DNA of 64,000 nt from Streptomyces bauhiniae (GCF_004784475.1 NZ_SRRT01000007.1:434001-498000); one strand, 5' to 3'; shown: positions 24,328 to 33,218, numbered from the stretch's first letter. Numbers and translations: made by a program. The notes: generated from the letters alone by a model not told the origin.

Positions 24328-25065
24328 CTACCCGGCCAGCTTCAGGTCCGAACCCGTCACGCCGATCCGCACCCCGTCCGCCGTGGCCCGCACGCTGCTC
24401 ACCGCGATGCCGCCCGGCAACTGGTCCAGGGCCTGCTGGAAGTCGGTGATCTGGCGGAAGGTGCCGTCCGCCAGGTTAGCGCCCGCGATCTCCGGCAGCG
24501 TGTCCGCGTGCACCGAGACCTTGCCGCCCTTGACGTCGAGGGAGCTGAGCACCGGGATGGTCCGCTGGATGTTCAGCGCCGGGATGCCGAGCTTCACCGA
24601 GACCTTGATCTTGCCGTCGCCGCCGTCACCGAGGCCGGTGATCTGGGCGGTGATGCCGGGCGCCAGCTCGGTCGGCTCGGTCTTGGCGGCCTGCATGAGC
24701 TGGTCGTAGGCGATGGTGGCGGAACCGGTGCCGCTCTTGGCGGTGGCCGAGGAGTAGTCCCCGGAGAACTTCACGTCCTTCAGGTCGGCCTTCAGGTCGT
24801 CGATACGGATCGTGCGGCCCTCGGTGCCGGTGGGCACCGGGTACGACTTGATGCCCAGCTCCACGTCGTCCAGCGAGCCGCCCGCCACCTGGGTGAGGAA
24901 CGGGAAGCCCTGGATGTCCACGTCCGGCGTCGTGGCGAGGTTCTCCCGCGCCCGCACCCGGTCCGCGACCTCACCCTCGGCGAAGTGCACCGCCACCCGG
25001 TCCGCGATCACGAAGAGCCCGCCGAGGATCACGACGAGGATCAGAAGTATTCGCAGGGCCCGCAT
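24328..25065 (-). CDS. DUF2993 (LmeA-like) exported lipid-binding protein
   Basis: 245 residues: an N-terminal membrane helix (MRALRILLILVVILGGLFVIAD, residues 1-22), then the DUF2993 domain (VDIQGFPFLTQVAGGSLDDVEL, residues ~50-72, conserved opening) with long amphipathic strands. Mycobacterial LmeA binds phosphoinositides and affects lipomannan. In Streptomyces the role is unknown, and lipid binding at the outer face of the membrane is the reasonable inference. ATG 25065 has GGGGAGAAC directly upstream and gives a clean signal anchor. Confidence 0.85.
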   Translation of the reverse strand: MRALRILLILVVILGGLFVIADRVAVHFAEGEVADRVRARENLATTPDVDIQGFPFLTQVAGGSLDDVELGIKSYPVPTGTEGRTIRIDDLKADLKDVKFSGDYSSATAKSGTGSATIAYDQLMQAAKTEPTELAPGITAQITGLGDGGDGKIKVSVKLGIPALNIQRTIPVLSSLDVKGGKVSVHADTLPEIAGANLADGTFRQITDFQQALDQLPGGIAVSSVRATADGVRIGVTGSDLKLAG

Positions 25066-25210
25066 GTTCTCCCCAAGGGTCGGCGGCTCGATTCCGGCGC
25101 CGCCACCGTAGCCCCGCCGGAGCCGCCCGGACGGAAATTGTGGATCACCTGTGACGGGCCCACGCCGTACTGCGGCTTTTCCCGCGTTTACCCCCGGCGA
25201 ATTCAAGAAA

Positions 25211-25239
25211 CCCCGGCCGGAAATCGCTCCCGGCCGGGG
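25211..25239 (-). terminator. terminator after the membrane-protein gene
   Basis: CCCCGGCCGG (25211-25220) and CCGGCCGGGG (25230-25239) form a perfect 10-bp stem with a 9-base loop, ten bases past the minus-strand stop at 25249. Confidence 0.7.
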
Positions 25240-25248
25240 GTGTGCACG

Positions 25249-26298
25249 TCAGGCGAAGACGCGGCCCAGGAGCCAGACCGCCGGGGCGGCGGCTGCGAGG
25301 GGGAGGGCTACGCCTGCGGTGAAGTGGACGAAGCGGGAGGGGTAGTCGTAGCTGGCCACGCGGTGGCCGATGAGGGCGCAGACCGCCGCGCCGGCGCCGA
25401 GGGCCGCGCCCTGGGAGCCCAGGTCGGTCAGGCCGCCGACCGCGAAGCCGGCGCCCGCAGCGGCGAGCAGGGAGACGACGACCGAGACCGGGGTGGGCAT
25501 GGGCAGCGCGCGGACCAGGACGGCGACCGCGACCGCCGCAGCGCCGGCCGAGACCGCGGCCGGGGAGGCGCCCAGGTAGCCGGTGGCGAGGATGGCGAGC
25601 GCCGAGGAGGCGACCGTGGCCATCAGGCCGTACATCCGCTCGTCCGGCGAGGCGTGCGAGCGGAGCTGGAGGACCAGGGCCAGCAGGACCCAGATGCCGA
25701 GCGGGCCGAGGATCGCCACCGGCGCCTGCTCGCGGCCCGCCGCCAGCACGGCCGCGTCGGCGACCAGGCCGCCGAGGAAGGCCAGCGCGATACCCTGCCG
25801 GGCGGGCCACATGCCGTTCAGCCGGAACCAGCCGGCCGCCGTCACGGCCTGCAGCAGCACCAGCGGCACCACCAGGGCGTACGAGCCGAGCGGCGCGGCC
25901 ACCGCGAGCAGGGCGCCGAGCAGCGCGGTGAGCGCGGCGGGCTGGATGCCGGGCTCGATGACCGGCGAACGGCCCTCCAGGCGGGCCCGCTGGGCGTCGG
26001 TGATCCGGGCGTTCCCGGCGAGGGTGGCGGGACCGAAAGCGGGCTCCGGCTCAGCGGCCGGGGGAGCCGTGTACGGCTGCTCGGCCACCGGCACCGCGTG
26101 GTTCTGGGTGTCCCAGGTCTGCCCCTGCCACTGCTGAGGCGTGCCCTGCTGGGCCCCGTAGGGGTCGGCGTAGGGGTTCGGGAACTGCGGCTGCCCGGGG
26201 GGCGGGGCCCAGTTGCCCGGGGTCCGCTGCTGCCCGTAGGGGTCGTACCCCGAGTACGGGCCGCCCTCGTACGACTGCTGGTCGCTCAACGCCTTCAT
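25249..26298 (-). CDS. polytopic membrane protein with Pro/Gln-rich N-terminus
   Basis: 349 residues. Residues 1-85 are disordered and rich in Gly, Tyr, Gln and Pro (SYEGGPYSGYDPYGQQ), a low-complexity cytoplasmic head common in actinobacterial membrane proteins. The rest holds about nine hydrophobic segments with no known transporter motif. It is translationally coupled to the MoaD/ThiS-like gene (ATGA overlap at 26295-26298). A strong hairpin ends the unit. The function is unknown. Confidence 0.8.
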   Translation of the reverse strand: MKALSDQQSYEGGPYSGYDPYGQQRTPGNWAPPPGQPQFPNPYADPYGAQQGTPQQWQGQTWDTQNHAVPVAEQPYTAPPAAEPEPAFGPATLAGNARITDAQRARLEGRSPVIEPGIQPAALTALLGALLAVAAPLGSYALVVPLVLLQAVTAAGWFRLNGMWPARQGIALAFLGGLVADAAVLAAGREQAPVAILGPLGIWVLLALVLQLRSHASPDERMYGLMATVASSALAILATGYLGASPAAVSAGAAAVAVAVLVRALPMPTPVSVVVSLLAAAGAGFAVGGLTDLGSQGAALGAGAAVCALIGHRVASYDYPSRFVHFTAGVALPLAAAAPAVWLLGRVFA

Positions 26299-26549
26299 CC
26301 TCCTGCGAACGGCGGGAGCACCTCGACCGTGCCGCCCTCGGCCAGCCGTACCGTCTCATGCGCGCGGGTCCCGACGGGAGCGCCGTCGACGAGGAACGCG
26401 CACCTCTGCAGCACGCGGGTGAGTTCGCCGGGGTGCCGTTCGCGCACCGAGGCCAGCGCCTCGGCGAGCGTCTCGGCGTCGTACGGTTCGTCGGCGGTCC
26501 CGGCCGCGGCCTTGGCGGCGGCCCAGTAGCGCACCGTGACCTTGGGCAT
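26295..26549 (-). CDS. MoaD/ThiS-family sulfur carrier protein
   Basis: 84 residues with a ubiquitin-like fold: MPKVTVRYWAAAKAAAGT at the start, the middle LDGAPVG-like loop (FLVDGAPVGTRAH), and a C-terminal VEVLPPFAGG ending in the Gly-Gly needed for adenylation and thiocarboxylate formation. Family members donate sulfur for molybdopterin, thiazole or other pathways, and the acceptor here is unknown. ATG 26549 is preferred; ATG 26561 would add MRNE. It is coupled to the downstream membrane-protein gene. Confidence 0.88.
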   Translation of the reverse strand: MPKVTVRYWAAAKAAAGTADEPYDAETLAEALASVRERHPGELTRVLQRCAFLVDGAPVGTRAHETVRLAEGGTVEVLPPFAGG

Positions 26550-26616
26550 CTCGTTCCTCATCGGACAGCGGAAACAACAAAGAAAGAAACAACGAAGAAA
26601 GACGGTGCCGCCCAGG

Positions 26617-27483
26617 CTAGTCCGTCCCCCGGCCGGTGCGCGCCCGTGCCCAGCGGCCGATCCGGGCCAGCAGCTCGTCCCCGGCCGCGTTCTCCGCGTG
26701 CCCCATGCCCGGCTCCAGCCAGAGTTCGCCCGCCTCCCCGGCCGCGTCCGCGAGCATCCGGGGGTGGTCGAGCGGGAAGTAGCCGTCGCTGTCGCCGTGC
26801 ACCACCAGCAGCGGGACCGGTGCCAGCCGGGCGGCCGCCTCCACCGGCGAGAGCGGGACGGGGTCCCAGTCGCGGTGGTGGATACGGGTGCGGAAGCCGT
26901 ACCGGCCGACCAGCCGGCCCGAGGGGCGGGTGACCAGCCAGTGCAGCCGGCGCATCGGCGCCGTGCCGCGGTAGTACCAGCGGGCGGGCGAGCTGACCGA
27001 GACCACCGCGTCGACCGTGCCGGGGTTCAGCGCCGCGTGCCGCAGCACCACCGAGCCGCCCATGGAGAAGCCGACGCTCACCACGCGCGCGTGCCCGAAG
27101 CCGCGCGCCCACTCCACGGCCGCCGTCAGGTCCAGCACCTCCCGGTCGCCCACCGTGGAACGCCCGCCGGAGGCGCCGTGGCCCCGGAAGGAGAAGGTCA
27201 CCACCGCCCCGTACGCGGCCAGCGCGCGGGCCACCCGGCGCACGTGCGGGCGGTCCACGTCCCCGGTGAAGCCGTGCGCGACCACGAAGACCACGTCCGC
27301 CGGGCCGTCCGCCGGGCCGTCCGCCGGACCCGTTTCGTATACGACGGGTCCGGGATCGTATACGGAATCGACGGCGATTCCGTCCGCCGTACGCAGAAAA
27401 GTCCGGACACCGGGGCCTTGACCCGTCTCGGAGTTCGGACGAATGGTGGAACGTGTCGCATGACCCGCCGGACGGTTGCTCAT
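26617..27483 (-). CDS. alpha/beta hydrolase
   Basis: 288 residues. The oxyanion His-Gly pair is in VVAHGFTGDVD, the nucleophile elbow is VSVGFSMGGSVVL (GxSxG), the acid is in VVHGDSDGYFPLDH and the catalytic His in GMGHAENAAG. There is no signal peptide, so it is a cytosolic esterase or lipase-like enzyme of unknown substrate. Residues 50-65 hold a short ADGP repeat. ATG 27483 is chosen because the longer frame would run through the glnR hairpin and into glnR. It is divergent from glnR. Confidence 0.88.
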   Translation of the reverse strand: MSNRPAGHATRSTIRPNSETGQGPGVRTFLRTADGIAVDSVYDPGPVVYETGPADGPADGPADVVFVVAHGFTGDVDRPHVRRVARALAAYGAVVTFSFRGHGASGGRSTVGDREVLDLTAAVEWARGFGHARVVSVGFSMGGSVVLRHAALNPGTVDAVVSVSSPARWYYRGTAPMRRLHWLVTRPSGRLVGRYGFRTRIHHRDWDPVPLSPVEAAARLAPVPLLVVHGDSDGYFPLDHPRMLADAAGEAGELWLEPGMGHAENAAGDELLARIGRWARARTGRGTD

Positions 27484-27502
27484 GTGGGCTATTCTGCTGG
27501 GC

Positions 27503-27536
27503 AGAGGACTCGGGCAGTGAAGCCCCCGAGTCCTCT
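27503..27536. promoter_or_regulatory. perfect 12-bp stem-loop upstream of glnR
   Basis: AGAGGACTCGGG (27503-27514) pairs exactly with CCCGAGTCCTCT (27525-27536) around a 10-base loop, CAGTGAAGCC. It lies 59 bases before the glnR start and 20 bases before the hydrolase start on the other strand. It could be an attenuator or stabilising element in the glnR leader, or an intrinsic terminator; there is only a short T-rich tail (TTGTGCTTTC). Confidence 0.6.
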
Positions 27537-27594
27537 TGTGCTTTCGGTACCGCACCGGACGCGTCCTCGCAGGGACCGAGGAGGAACCAGACGT

Positions 27595-28389
27595 ATGAGT
27601 TCGCTGCTGCTCCTGACCAACGCCCTCCAGCCGTCGACGGAGGTGCTTCCCGCCCTCGGCCTGCTGCTGCACAACGTGCGGGTCGCCCCGGCGGAGGGCC
27701 CCGCCCTTGTCGACACCCCCGGCGCCGACATCATCCTCGTCGACGGCCGCCGCGACCTCCCCCAGGTGCGCAGCCTGTGTCAGTTGCTGCGCTCCACCGG
27801 GCCGGGCTGTCCGCTCGTCCTGGTGGTCACCGAGGGCGGGCTCGCCGCCGTCACCGCCGACTGGGGCATCGACGACGTCCTGCTGGACACCGCCGGGCCG
27901 GCCGAGGTCGAGGCCCGGCTCCGGCTCGCGATGGGCCGCCAGCAGCTCGTCACCGACGACTCCCCCATGGAGATCCGCAACGGCGACCTCTCCGTGGACG
28001 AGGCCACCTACTCCGCGAAGCTCAAGGGCCGGGTGCTCGACCTGACCTTCAAGGAGTTCGAGCTGCTGAAGTACCTGGCCCAGCACCCCGGCCGCGTCTT
28101 CACCCGCGCCCAGCTCCTCCAGGAGGTCTGGGGCTACGACTACTTCGGCGGCACCCGCACCGTGGACGTGCACGTACGGCGGCTGCGGGCCAAGCTCGGC
28201 CCGGAGCACGAGTCGCTGATCGGCACCGTCCGTAATGTGGGATACCGCTTCGTCACCCCGGAGAAGCCCGACCGGGCCGCCGAGGAGGCGCGTGCCGAGG
28301 CCCGGCGGGCCGCGTCCGGGCGGGCAAAGGCGGCGGAAGGGGACGCCTCGGCCGTCCGCGAGGACAGCGGGGTCGCGGCAGACGCTTAA
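27595..28389 (+). CDS. glnR: nitrogen global regulator GlnR
   Basis: 264 residues, an orphan OmpR-type regulator. The start MSSLLLLTNALQPSTEVLPAL and the receiver match Streptomyces GlnR. Asp50 (IILVDGRRDLPQ) is present, but the usual acidic pocket partners are missing, in line with phosphorylation-independent dimerisation. The winged helix (residues ~125-220: LDLTFKEFELLKYLAQHPGR, GTRTVDVHVRRLRAKLG, GTVRNVGYRF) binds GlnR boxes before glnA, amtB and nirB. A charged Ala/Glu-rich tail follows. ATG 27595 has GAGGAGGAA upstream. It is divergent from the hydrolase. Confidence 0.96.
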   Translation: MSSLLLLTNALQPSTEVLPALGLLLHNVRVAPAEGPALVDTPGADIILVDGRRDLPQVRSLCQLLRSTGPGCPLVLVVTEGGLAAVTADWGIDDVLLDTAGPAEVEARLRLAMGRQQLVTDDSPMEIRNGDLSVDEATYSAKLKGRVLDLTFKEFELLKYLAQHPGRVFTRAQLLQEVWGYDYFGGTRTVDVHVRRLRAKLGPEHESLIGTVRNVGYRFVTPEKPDRAAEEARAEARRAASGRAKAAEGDASAVREDSGVAADA

Positions 28390-28496
28390 AGCCGTCGCGG
28401 CCGGGGTAGTGCCAGGGCACCCCCGGCTGCCTCCGGCCCACGGTCCACGCCACGAATGCCCTGCCCAGAGCGGGTCAATCCGCGTAGACTCCGCGC

Positions 28497-29522
28497 GTGG
28501 CGAAGGTGACTCGGGATGATGTGGCACGGCTGGCGGGTACCTCCACCGCCGTGGTCAGTTATGTCATCAACAACGGACCCCGGCCGGTCGCCCCGGCCAC
28601 GCGCGAGCGTGTCCTCGCGGCCATCCAGGAGCTGGGGTACCGCCCGGACCGGGTGGCCCAGGCGATGGCCTCGCGCCGTACCGACCTGATAGGTCTGATC
28701 ATCCCGGACGCCCGCCAGCCCTTCTTCGGGGAGATGGCGCACGCGGTCGAACAGGCCGCCTCCGAGCGCGGGAAGATGGTCCTGGTCGGCAACACCGACT
28801 ACATCGCCGAGCGCGAGGTCCACTATCTGCGGGCCTTCCTCGGCATGCGGGTCTCCGGTCTCATCCTCGTCTCGCACGCGCTGAACGACCAGGCCGCCGC
28901 CGAGATCGAGGCGTGGGACGCCCGCGTGGTGCTGCTGCACGAACGCCCGGAGGCCATCGACGACGTCGCCGTCACCACCGACGACCTCGGCGGCGCCCAG
29001 CTCGCCGTCCGCCACCTGCTGGAGCACGGGTACGAGTACGTGGCCTGCATGGGCGGCACCGCCGACACCCCGGCCGTGGGCGACCCGGTCTCCGACCACG
29101 TCGAGGGCTGGCGCCGGGCGATGTCCGAGGCGGGCCTGTCCACCGAGGGCCGGCTCTTCGAGGCCGCGTACAACCGCTACGACGCCTACCGGGTTGCGCT
29201 GGAGATCCTGGCCGGCCCCCGCAGACCGCCCGCGATCTTCTGCTCCACCGACGACCAGGCCATCGGCGTGCTCCGGGCCGCCCGCGAGCTGCGCCTGGAC
29301 GTGCCGGGCGAGCTGGCGGTGGCCGGGTTCGACGACATCAAGGAGGCGGCACTCGCCGATCCGCCGCTGACCACGGTGGCCTCCGACCGCCCGGCGATGG
29401 CCCGCGCGGCGGTCGACCTGGTGCTGGACGACGGTCTGCGGGTGGCGGGCTCCCGCCGGGAGCGGCTGAAGACCTTCCCGTCCCGCCTCCAGGTCCGCGC
29501 GAGCTGCGGCTGCGGTCGCTGA
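28497..29522 (+). CDS. LacI family transcriptional regulator
   Basis: 341 residues. The LacI helix-turn-helix and hinge are clear (VTRDDVARLAGTSTAVVSYV, residues 4-23; LGYRPDRVAQAMASRRT), followed by a periplasmic-binding-protein-like domain (LIGLIIPDARQPFFGEMAHA, AIFCSTDDQAIGVLRAAREL, VAGFDDIKEA). The effector is probably a sugar or sugar phosphate but cannot be named. The start is GTG 28497. It stands alone between glnR and the HtrA-like protease with no transport genes beside it, so its targets are likely elsewhere. Confidence 0.92.
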   Translation: MAKVTRDDVARLAGTSTAVVSYVINNGPRPVAPATRERVLAAIQELGYRPDRVAQAMASRRTDLIGLIIPDARQPFFGEMAHAVEQAASERGKMVLVGNTDYIAEREVHYLRAFLGMRVSGLILVSHALNDQAAAEIEAWDARVVLLHERPEAIDDVAVTTDDLGGAQLAVRHLLEHGYEYVACMGGTADTPAVGDPVSDHVEGWRRAMSEAGLSTEGRLFEAAYNRYDAYRVALEILAGPRRPPAIFCSTDDQAIGVLRAARELRLDVPGELAVAGFDDIKEAALADPPLTTVASDRPAMARAAVDLVLDDGLRVAGSRRERLKTFPSRLQVRASCGCGR

Positions 29523-29623
29523 AACCGCAGGTCAGCGGGGTCTCATAGGAACCGAAGGCGGTTCTGCCGGGGTTCTCAGCCGGGCCTCAGGAAGCTCTCA
29601 TGGTCGCGGGACATGCTCCTCGT

Positions 29624-30652
29624 ATGACCGAGAACACGCGCCGCATCGGCGGCCACGAGGACGAGCACCCCGAGGGAACTCCCGCACCGCCGTACGCGGC
29701 CTTCCCCGCGGCCGGCGTGCACCCCGAGTGGCCGCCCCCGCCGGCCCACGCCCCCGCCACGGGGGCCGGGCACCGGCGCAAGCGTCCCGGTGGTCCGGTC
29801 ACGCTGCTCGCGGCGGTCGCGCTGGTCGCGGCCGCGGTCGGCGGAGGCACCGCCTACGCCTTCCAGCAGCTCACCGGGCACGGCACCACCGCCACCGACA
29901 CGGCCACCCCGGTGGTCGCGGCCGGCAAGAAGGGCGACGTGGCCAATATCGCCGCGGCGCTCACCCCGAGTGTGGTCGAGGTCAACGCGACCCTCGCGAA
30001 CGGCTCGTCCACCGGCTCCGGCGTGATCGTCAGCAGCGACGGCGAGATCGTCACCAACAACCATGTCGTCTCCGGCGCCTCCTCGGTGAAGGTGCGCACC
30101 AGCGACGGCACCAGCCGCACCGCCAGCGTGGTCGGCACCGACAGCTCCAAGGACCTGGCGCTGCTGAAGGTGGAGGGCGCCTCGGGGCTCAAGGCGGCGC
30201 CGCTCGGCACCTCTTCGGGCGTCCAGGTCGGTGACACGGTCGTGGCGATCGGCTCCCCCGAGGGGCTGACCTCCACCGTGACCAGCGGCATCGTCTCCGC
30301 GCTGGACCGGGACGTGACCGTCTCCACCGACGAGGGCCGGAGCGGGCAGGGACAGGGCGGCGACGAGCAGTGGCCGTTCCAGTTCGGCGGCCGTGAGTTC
30401 AACGGCGACACCGGCTCCTCGACCACCACCTACAAGGCCATCCAGACCGACGCCTCGCTCAACCCGGGCAACTCCGGCGGCGCCCTCATCGACGCCTCGG
30501 GCCGGGTGATCGGGATCAACTCCGCCATGTACTCCTCGGGTTCCCAGGCTTCCTCGTCCTCGGACGCGGGCAGCATCGGACTCGGCTTCGCCATCCCCGT
30601 CGACACCGTCAAGGCCGACCTGGCGAAGCTCCGGGCGGGTTCCACGAGCTGA
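29624..30652 (+). CDS. htrA2: HtrA-like membrane-anchored serine protease
   Basis: 342 residues: a Pro-rich cytoplasmic head (1-48), one membrane helix (about 49-70) and an extracytoplasmic trypsin-fold domain. The triad is His147 (TNNHVVSG), Asp177 (SSKDLALLKV) and Ser284 (NPGNSGGALI). No PDZ domain follows; the protein ends soon after the protease fold. In S. lividans an HtrA-type protease gene next to the CssRS pair is part of the secretion-stress response, which is the basis for the symbol. The insert DEGRSGQGQGGDEQWPFQF is a loop between strands. It starts at ATG 29624, upstream of cssR and a small ORF. Confidence 0.88.
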   Translation: MTENTRRIGGHEDEHPEGTPAPPYAAFPAAGVHPEWPPPPAHAPATGAGHRRKRPGGPVTLLAAVALVAAAVGGGTAYAFQQLTGHGTTATDTATPVVAAGKKGDVANIAAALTPSVVEVNATLANGSSTGSGVIVSSDGEIVTNNHVVSGASSVKVRTSDGTSRTASVVGTDSSKDLALLKVEGASGLKAAPLGTSSGVQVGDTVVAIGSPEGLTSTVTSGIVSALDRDVTVSTDEGRSGQGQGGDEQWPFQFGGREFNGDTGSSTTTYKAIQTDASLNPGNSGGALIDASGRVIGINSAMYSSGSQASSSSDAGSIGLGFAIPVDTVKADLAKLRAGSTS

Positions 30653-30708
30653 CAAGCAGGTTCACGCGACTCCAGCACAGCGCAGCACCGAGCAGCAGGG
30701 AGAACGTC

Positions 30709-30942
30709 ATGATGAAGCGCGTCTCGCACCAGGCCCCTGTCTCCGGACCGGCGAACATCGCCGTCGCCCTCGAGGTGGCGCACGAGCTGCACACCCCCGA
30801 CCCCAGCCCCCGTCTGCCCGAGCTGCCCACCCCCGCGCCCCAGCTCATGGGTCTGCGCACCTCCGCCGCCCGCCCGCACCGCCGCAAGGTGCCGCTGAAC
30901 CGCCTCACCGCCCTGACCCGGCTCACCCCGGCCGGGGTCTGA
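30709..30942 (+). CDS. small hypothetical protein between htrA2 and cssR
   Basis: 77 residues, MMKRVSHQAPVSGPANIAVAL onward, Pro-rich in the middle (TPDPSPRLPELPTPAPQLMGL) with a basic C-terminal part. Codon third positions are strongly G/C in this frame and GGGAG lies about 7 bases upstream, so it looks translated. The second ATG at 30712 is equally possible. No signal peptide or domain is seen. Its position between a stress protease and its likely regulator suggests a link with secretion stress, but this is inference. Confidence 0.6.
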   Translation: MMKRVSHQAPVSGPANIAVALEVAHELHTPDPSPRLPELPTPAPQLMGLRTSAARPHRRKVPLNRLTALTRLTPAGV

Positions 30943-31032
30943 CCCCCCGGCCTCGGACGCGGCGGAGCCGAAACGTGCGAGGCTGATAACCGCCCGTCCA
31001 CGCCCCACCGCACCCACGAGGTACCGCCAGCG

Positions 31033-31767
31033 ATGAGCCCCGCCGAAGGCGACCGTGACCCCCAGCGCATCCTGATCGTCGACGACGAACCGGCCGTCCG
31101 CGAGGCCCTGGAACGCAGCCTCGCCTTCGAGGGGTACGACACCCGGGTCGCCGTCGACGGAGCGGACGCGCTGGAGCAGGCCGGGGACTACCGGCCCGAC
31201 CTGGTCGTGCTGGACATCCAGATGCCCCGCATGGACGGCCTGACCGCCGCCCGCCGCATCCGGAACACCGGGGACACCACCCCGATCCTGATGCTGACGG
31301 CCCGTGACACGGTCGGGGACCGGGTGACCGGACTGGACGCCGGGGCCGACGACTACCTGGTCAAGCCCTTCGAGCTGGACGAGCTGTTCGCCCGCATCAG
31401 GGCCCTGCTGCGGCGCAGCTCGTACGCGGGAAGCGTGTCCGCCGAGGCCCGCGAGGACGAGGCGCTCACCTTCGGCGACCTGCGGATGAACCTCGCCACC
31501 CGCGAGGTCCGGCGCGGCGAGCGGCCGGTGGAGCTGACCCGTACGGAGTTCACGCTGCTGGAGATGTTCATGGCGCACCCGCGCCAGGTGCTGACCCGTG
31601 AGCAGATCCTCAAGGCGGTGTGGGGCTTCGACTTCGAACCCTCCTCCAACTCCCTCGACGTGTACGTGATGTACCTGCGCCGCAAGACCGAGGCGGGCGG
31701 CGAGCCCCGGCTCGTGCACACCGTCCGGGGCGTCGGGTACGTGCTGCGGCAGGGCGGCGCCGAGTGA
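31033..31767 (+). CDS. cssR: OmpR-type response regulator CssR
   Basis: 244 residues. The receiver domain has the acidic pair in ILIVDDEP, phospho-acceptor Asp61 (LVVLDIQMPRMDG), Thr in MLTARD and Lys in LVKPFELDEL. The C-terminal winged helix (about 150-240: VELTRTEFTLLEMFMAHPRQ, SLDVYVMYLRRKTE, VRGVGYVLR) is complete. By place next to htrA2 it corresponds to CssR of the Streptomyces secretion-stress system, which activates HtrA-like proteases. It overlaps cssS by 4 bp (GTGA). Confidence 0.88.
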   Translation: MSPAEGDRDPQRILIVDDEPAVREALERSLAFEGYDTRVAVDGADALEQAGDYRPDLVVLDIQMPRMDGLTAARRIRNTGDTTPILMLTARDTVGDRVTGLDAGADDYLVKPFELDELFARIRALLRRSSYAGSVSAEAREDEALTFGDLRMNLATREVRRGERPVELTRTEFTLLEMFMAHPRQVLTREQILKAVWGFDFEPSSNSLDVYVMYLRRKTEAGGEPRLVHTVRGVGYVLRQGGAE

Positions 31768-33218
31768 GAAGGCTGCTGCGCCGCTACCGGGCGCTGCCGA
31801 TCCGGGCGCGGCTCGCGATGCTGGTCGCGGCGGCCGTCGCCTTCGCGGTGGCCGCGGTGTCGGTGACCTGCTGGTTCATCGTGCAGGGCAAGCTCTACAG
31901 CGAGATGGACGAGCGGTTGCAGAGCCTCGGCCGGCCGCTCAGCCCCGACCAGGTGACCACGCTGCTGCTGACCTGCCCGCAGTCCCCGGGTGCCGACGAG
32001 GGCCCGCCGTCCTTCCTGTACCTCCAGATCGTCACCGCCGAGGGCAAGACCTGCGTCACCCCGTTCTCCGAGGGCACGGTCAAGACCACCGACGCGGACA
32101 TCGCCGCCGCCCGGCACGCCACCCTCGGCCGGCGCACGCTGCGCGACGGCGTCGACTCCAAGGGCGGCGACGTACGGGTGATGACCAGCGCCGTACCCGT
32201 CGGCGGGGCGCCGGGGACGCAGCCGTACCCGGAGGTCGCCGTGATGGTGGCCTTCTCCCTCAAGGACACCCAGCGCACCCTGAACGACCTGGCGCTGATC
32301 CTGCTGCTCGTCTCCGGCATCGGCGTGGTGGGCGCGGGCGTGGCCGGGCTCGCGGTGGCGCGGGCCGGGCTCCGGCCGGTGGACAAGCTGACCGAGGCGG
32401 TCGAGCACGTGGCCCGCACCGAGGACCTGGCCGTCCGCATCCCGGTGGCCGACGACAGCGACGACGAGGTGGCCCGGCTCTCCCGGTCCTTCAACTCGAT
32501 GACGACCGCGCTGGCCGGGTCCCGCGACCTCCAGCAGCAGTTGATCGCGGACGCCGGGCACGAGCTGCGCACCCCGCTCACCTCGCTGCGCACCAACATC
32601 GAGCTGCTGACCCGCAGCGAGGAGACGGGCCGCCCGATCCCGGCCGCCGACCGCAAGGCGCTGCTGGCCTCGGTGAAGGCACAGATGACCGAACTGGCCG
32701 CACTGATCGGGGACTTGCAGGAGCTGTCCCGTGCCGAGGGGCAGCGCGGGGAGCGGGTCCAGGTGTTCTCCTTCCAGGAGACCGTCGAGGAGGCGCTGCG
32801 CCGGGCCCGGCTGCGCGGGCCGGAACTGACGATCACCGCCGACCTGGAGCCCTGGTTCGTGCGGGCGGAGCCCTCCGCGCTGGAGCGCGCGGTGGTCAAC
32901 ATCCTGGACAACGCGGTGAAGTTCAGCCCCGAGGGCGGCACGGTCGAGGTCCGGCTGACCGACGGCGTGCTGACCGTACGGGACCACGGTCCGGGCATCC
33001 CGGCCGACGAACTCCCGTACGTCTTCGACCGGTTCTGGCGCTCCCCCAGCGCCCGCGCGCTGCCCGGCTCGGGACTCGGGCTGTCCATCGTGGCCCGTAC
33101 GGTCCAGCAGGCGGGCGGCGAGGTCACGCTCGACCGCGCCCCGGACGGCGGCACGGTCGCCACCGTCCGGCTGCCGGGCGCGCCGACGCCCCCGCCGGAG
33201 ACGCAGCAGGAGCTTTAG
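31764..33218 (+). CDS. cssS: sensor histidine kinase CssS
   Basis: 484 residues: TM1 at about 17-40, an extracytoplasmic sensor of ~130 residues, TM2 at about 172-198 and HAMP at ~200-250. The dimerisation helix has phospho-acceptor His266 (DAGHELRTPLTSL), and the ATPase domain has N (NILDNAVKF), G1 (RDHGPGIP), F and G2 (GSGLGLSIV) boxes. The sensor contains two Cys (LLLTCPQSP, GKTCVTPF) that could form a disulfide outside the cell. The GTG 31764 start overlaps the cssR stop. It probably senses misfolded secreted proteins. The 3' end overlaps the convergent ABC-F gene by 4 bp. Confidence 0.88.
   Translation: MRRLLRRYRALPIRARLAMLVAAAVAFAVAAVSVTCWFIVQGKLYSEMDERLQSLGRPLSPDQVTTLLLTCPQSPGADEGPPSFLYLQIVTAEGKTCVTPFSEGTVKTTDADIAAARHATLGRRTLRDGVDSKGGDVRVMTSAVPVGGAPGTQPYPEVAVMVAFSLKDTQRTLNDLALILLLVSGIGVVGAGVAGLAVARAGLRPVDKLTEAVEHVARTEDLAVRIPVADDSDDEVARLSRSFNSMTTALAGSRDLQQQLIADAGHELRTPLTSLRTNIELLTRSEETGRPIPAADRKALLASVKAQMTELAALIGDLQELSRAEGQRGERVQVFSFQETVEEALRRARLRGPELTITADLEPWFVRAEPSALERAVVNILDNAVKFSPEGGTVEVRLTDGVLTVRDHGPGIPADELPYVFDRFWRSPSARALPGSGLGLSIVARTVQQAGGEVTLDRAPDGGTVATVRLPGAPTPPPETQQEL

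Noticed and set aside
27484..28527. upstream extension of the alpha/beta hydrolase frame through glnR
   Set aside because: The frame stays open by GC bias only; ATG 27483 gives a normal-length hydrolase, and glnR is unmistakable on the other strand.
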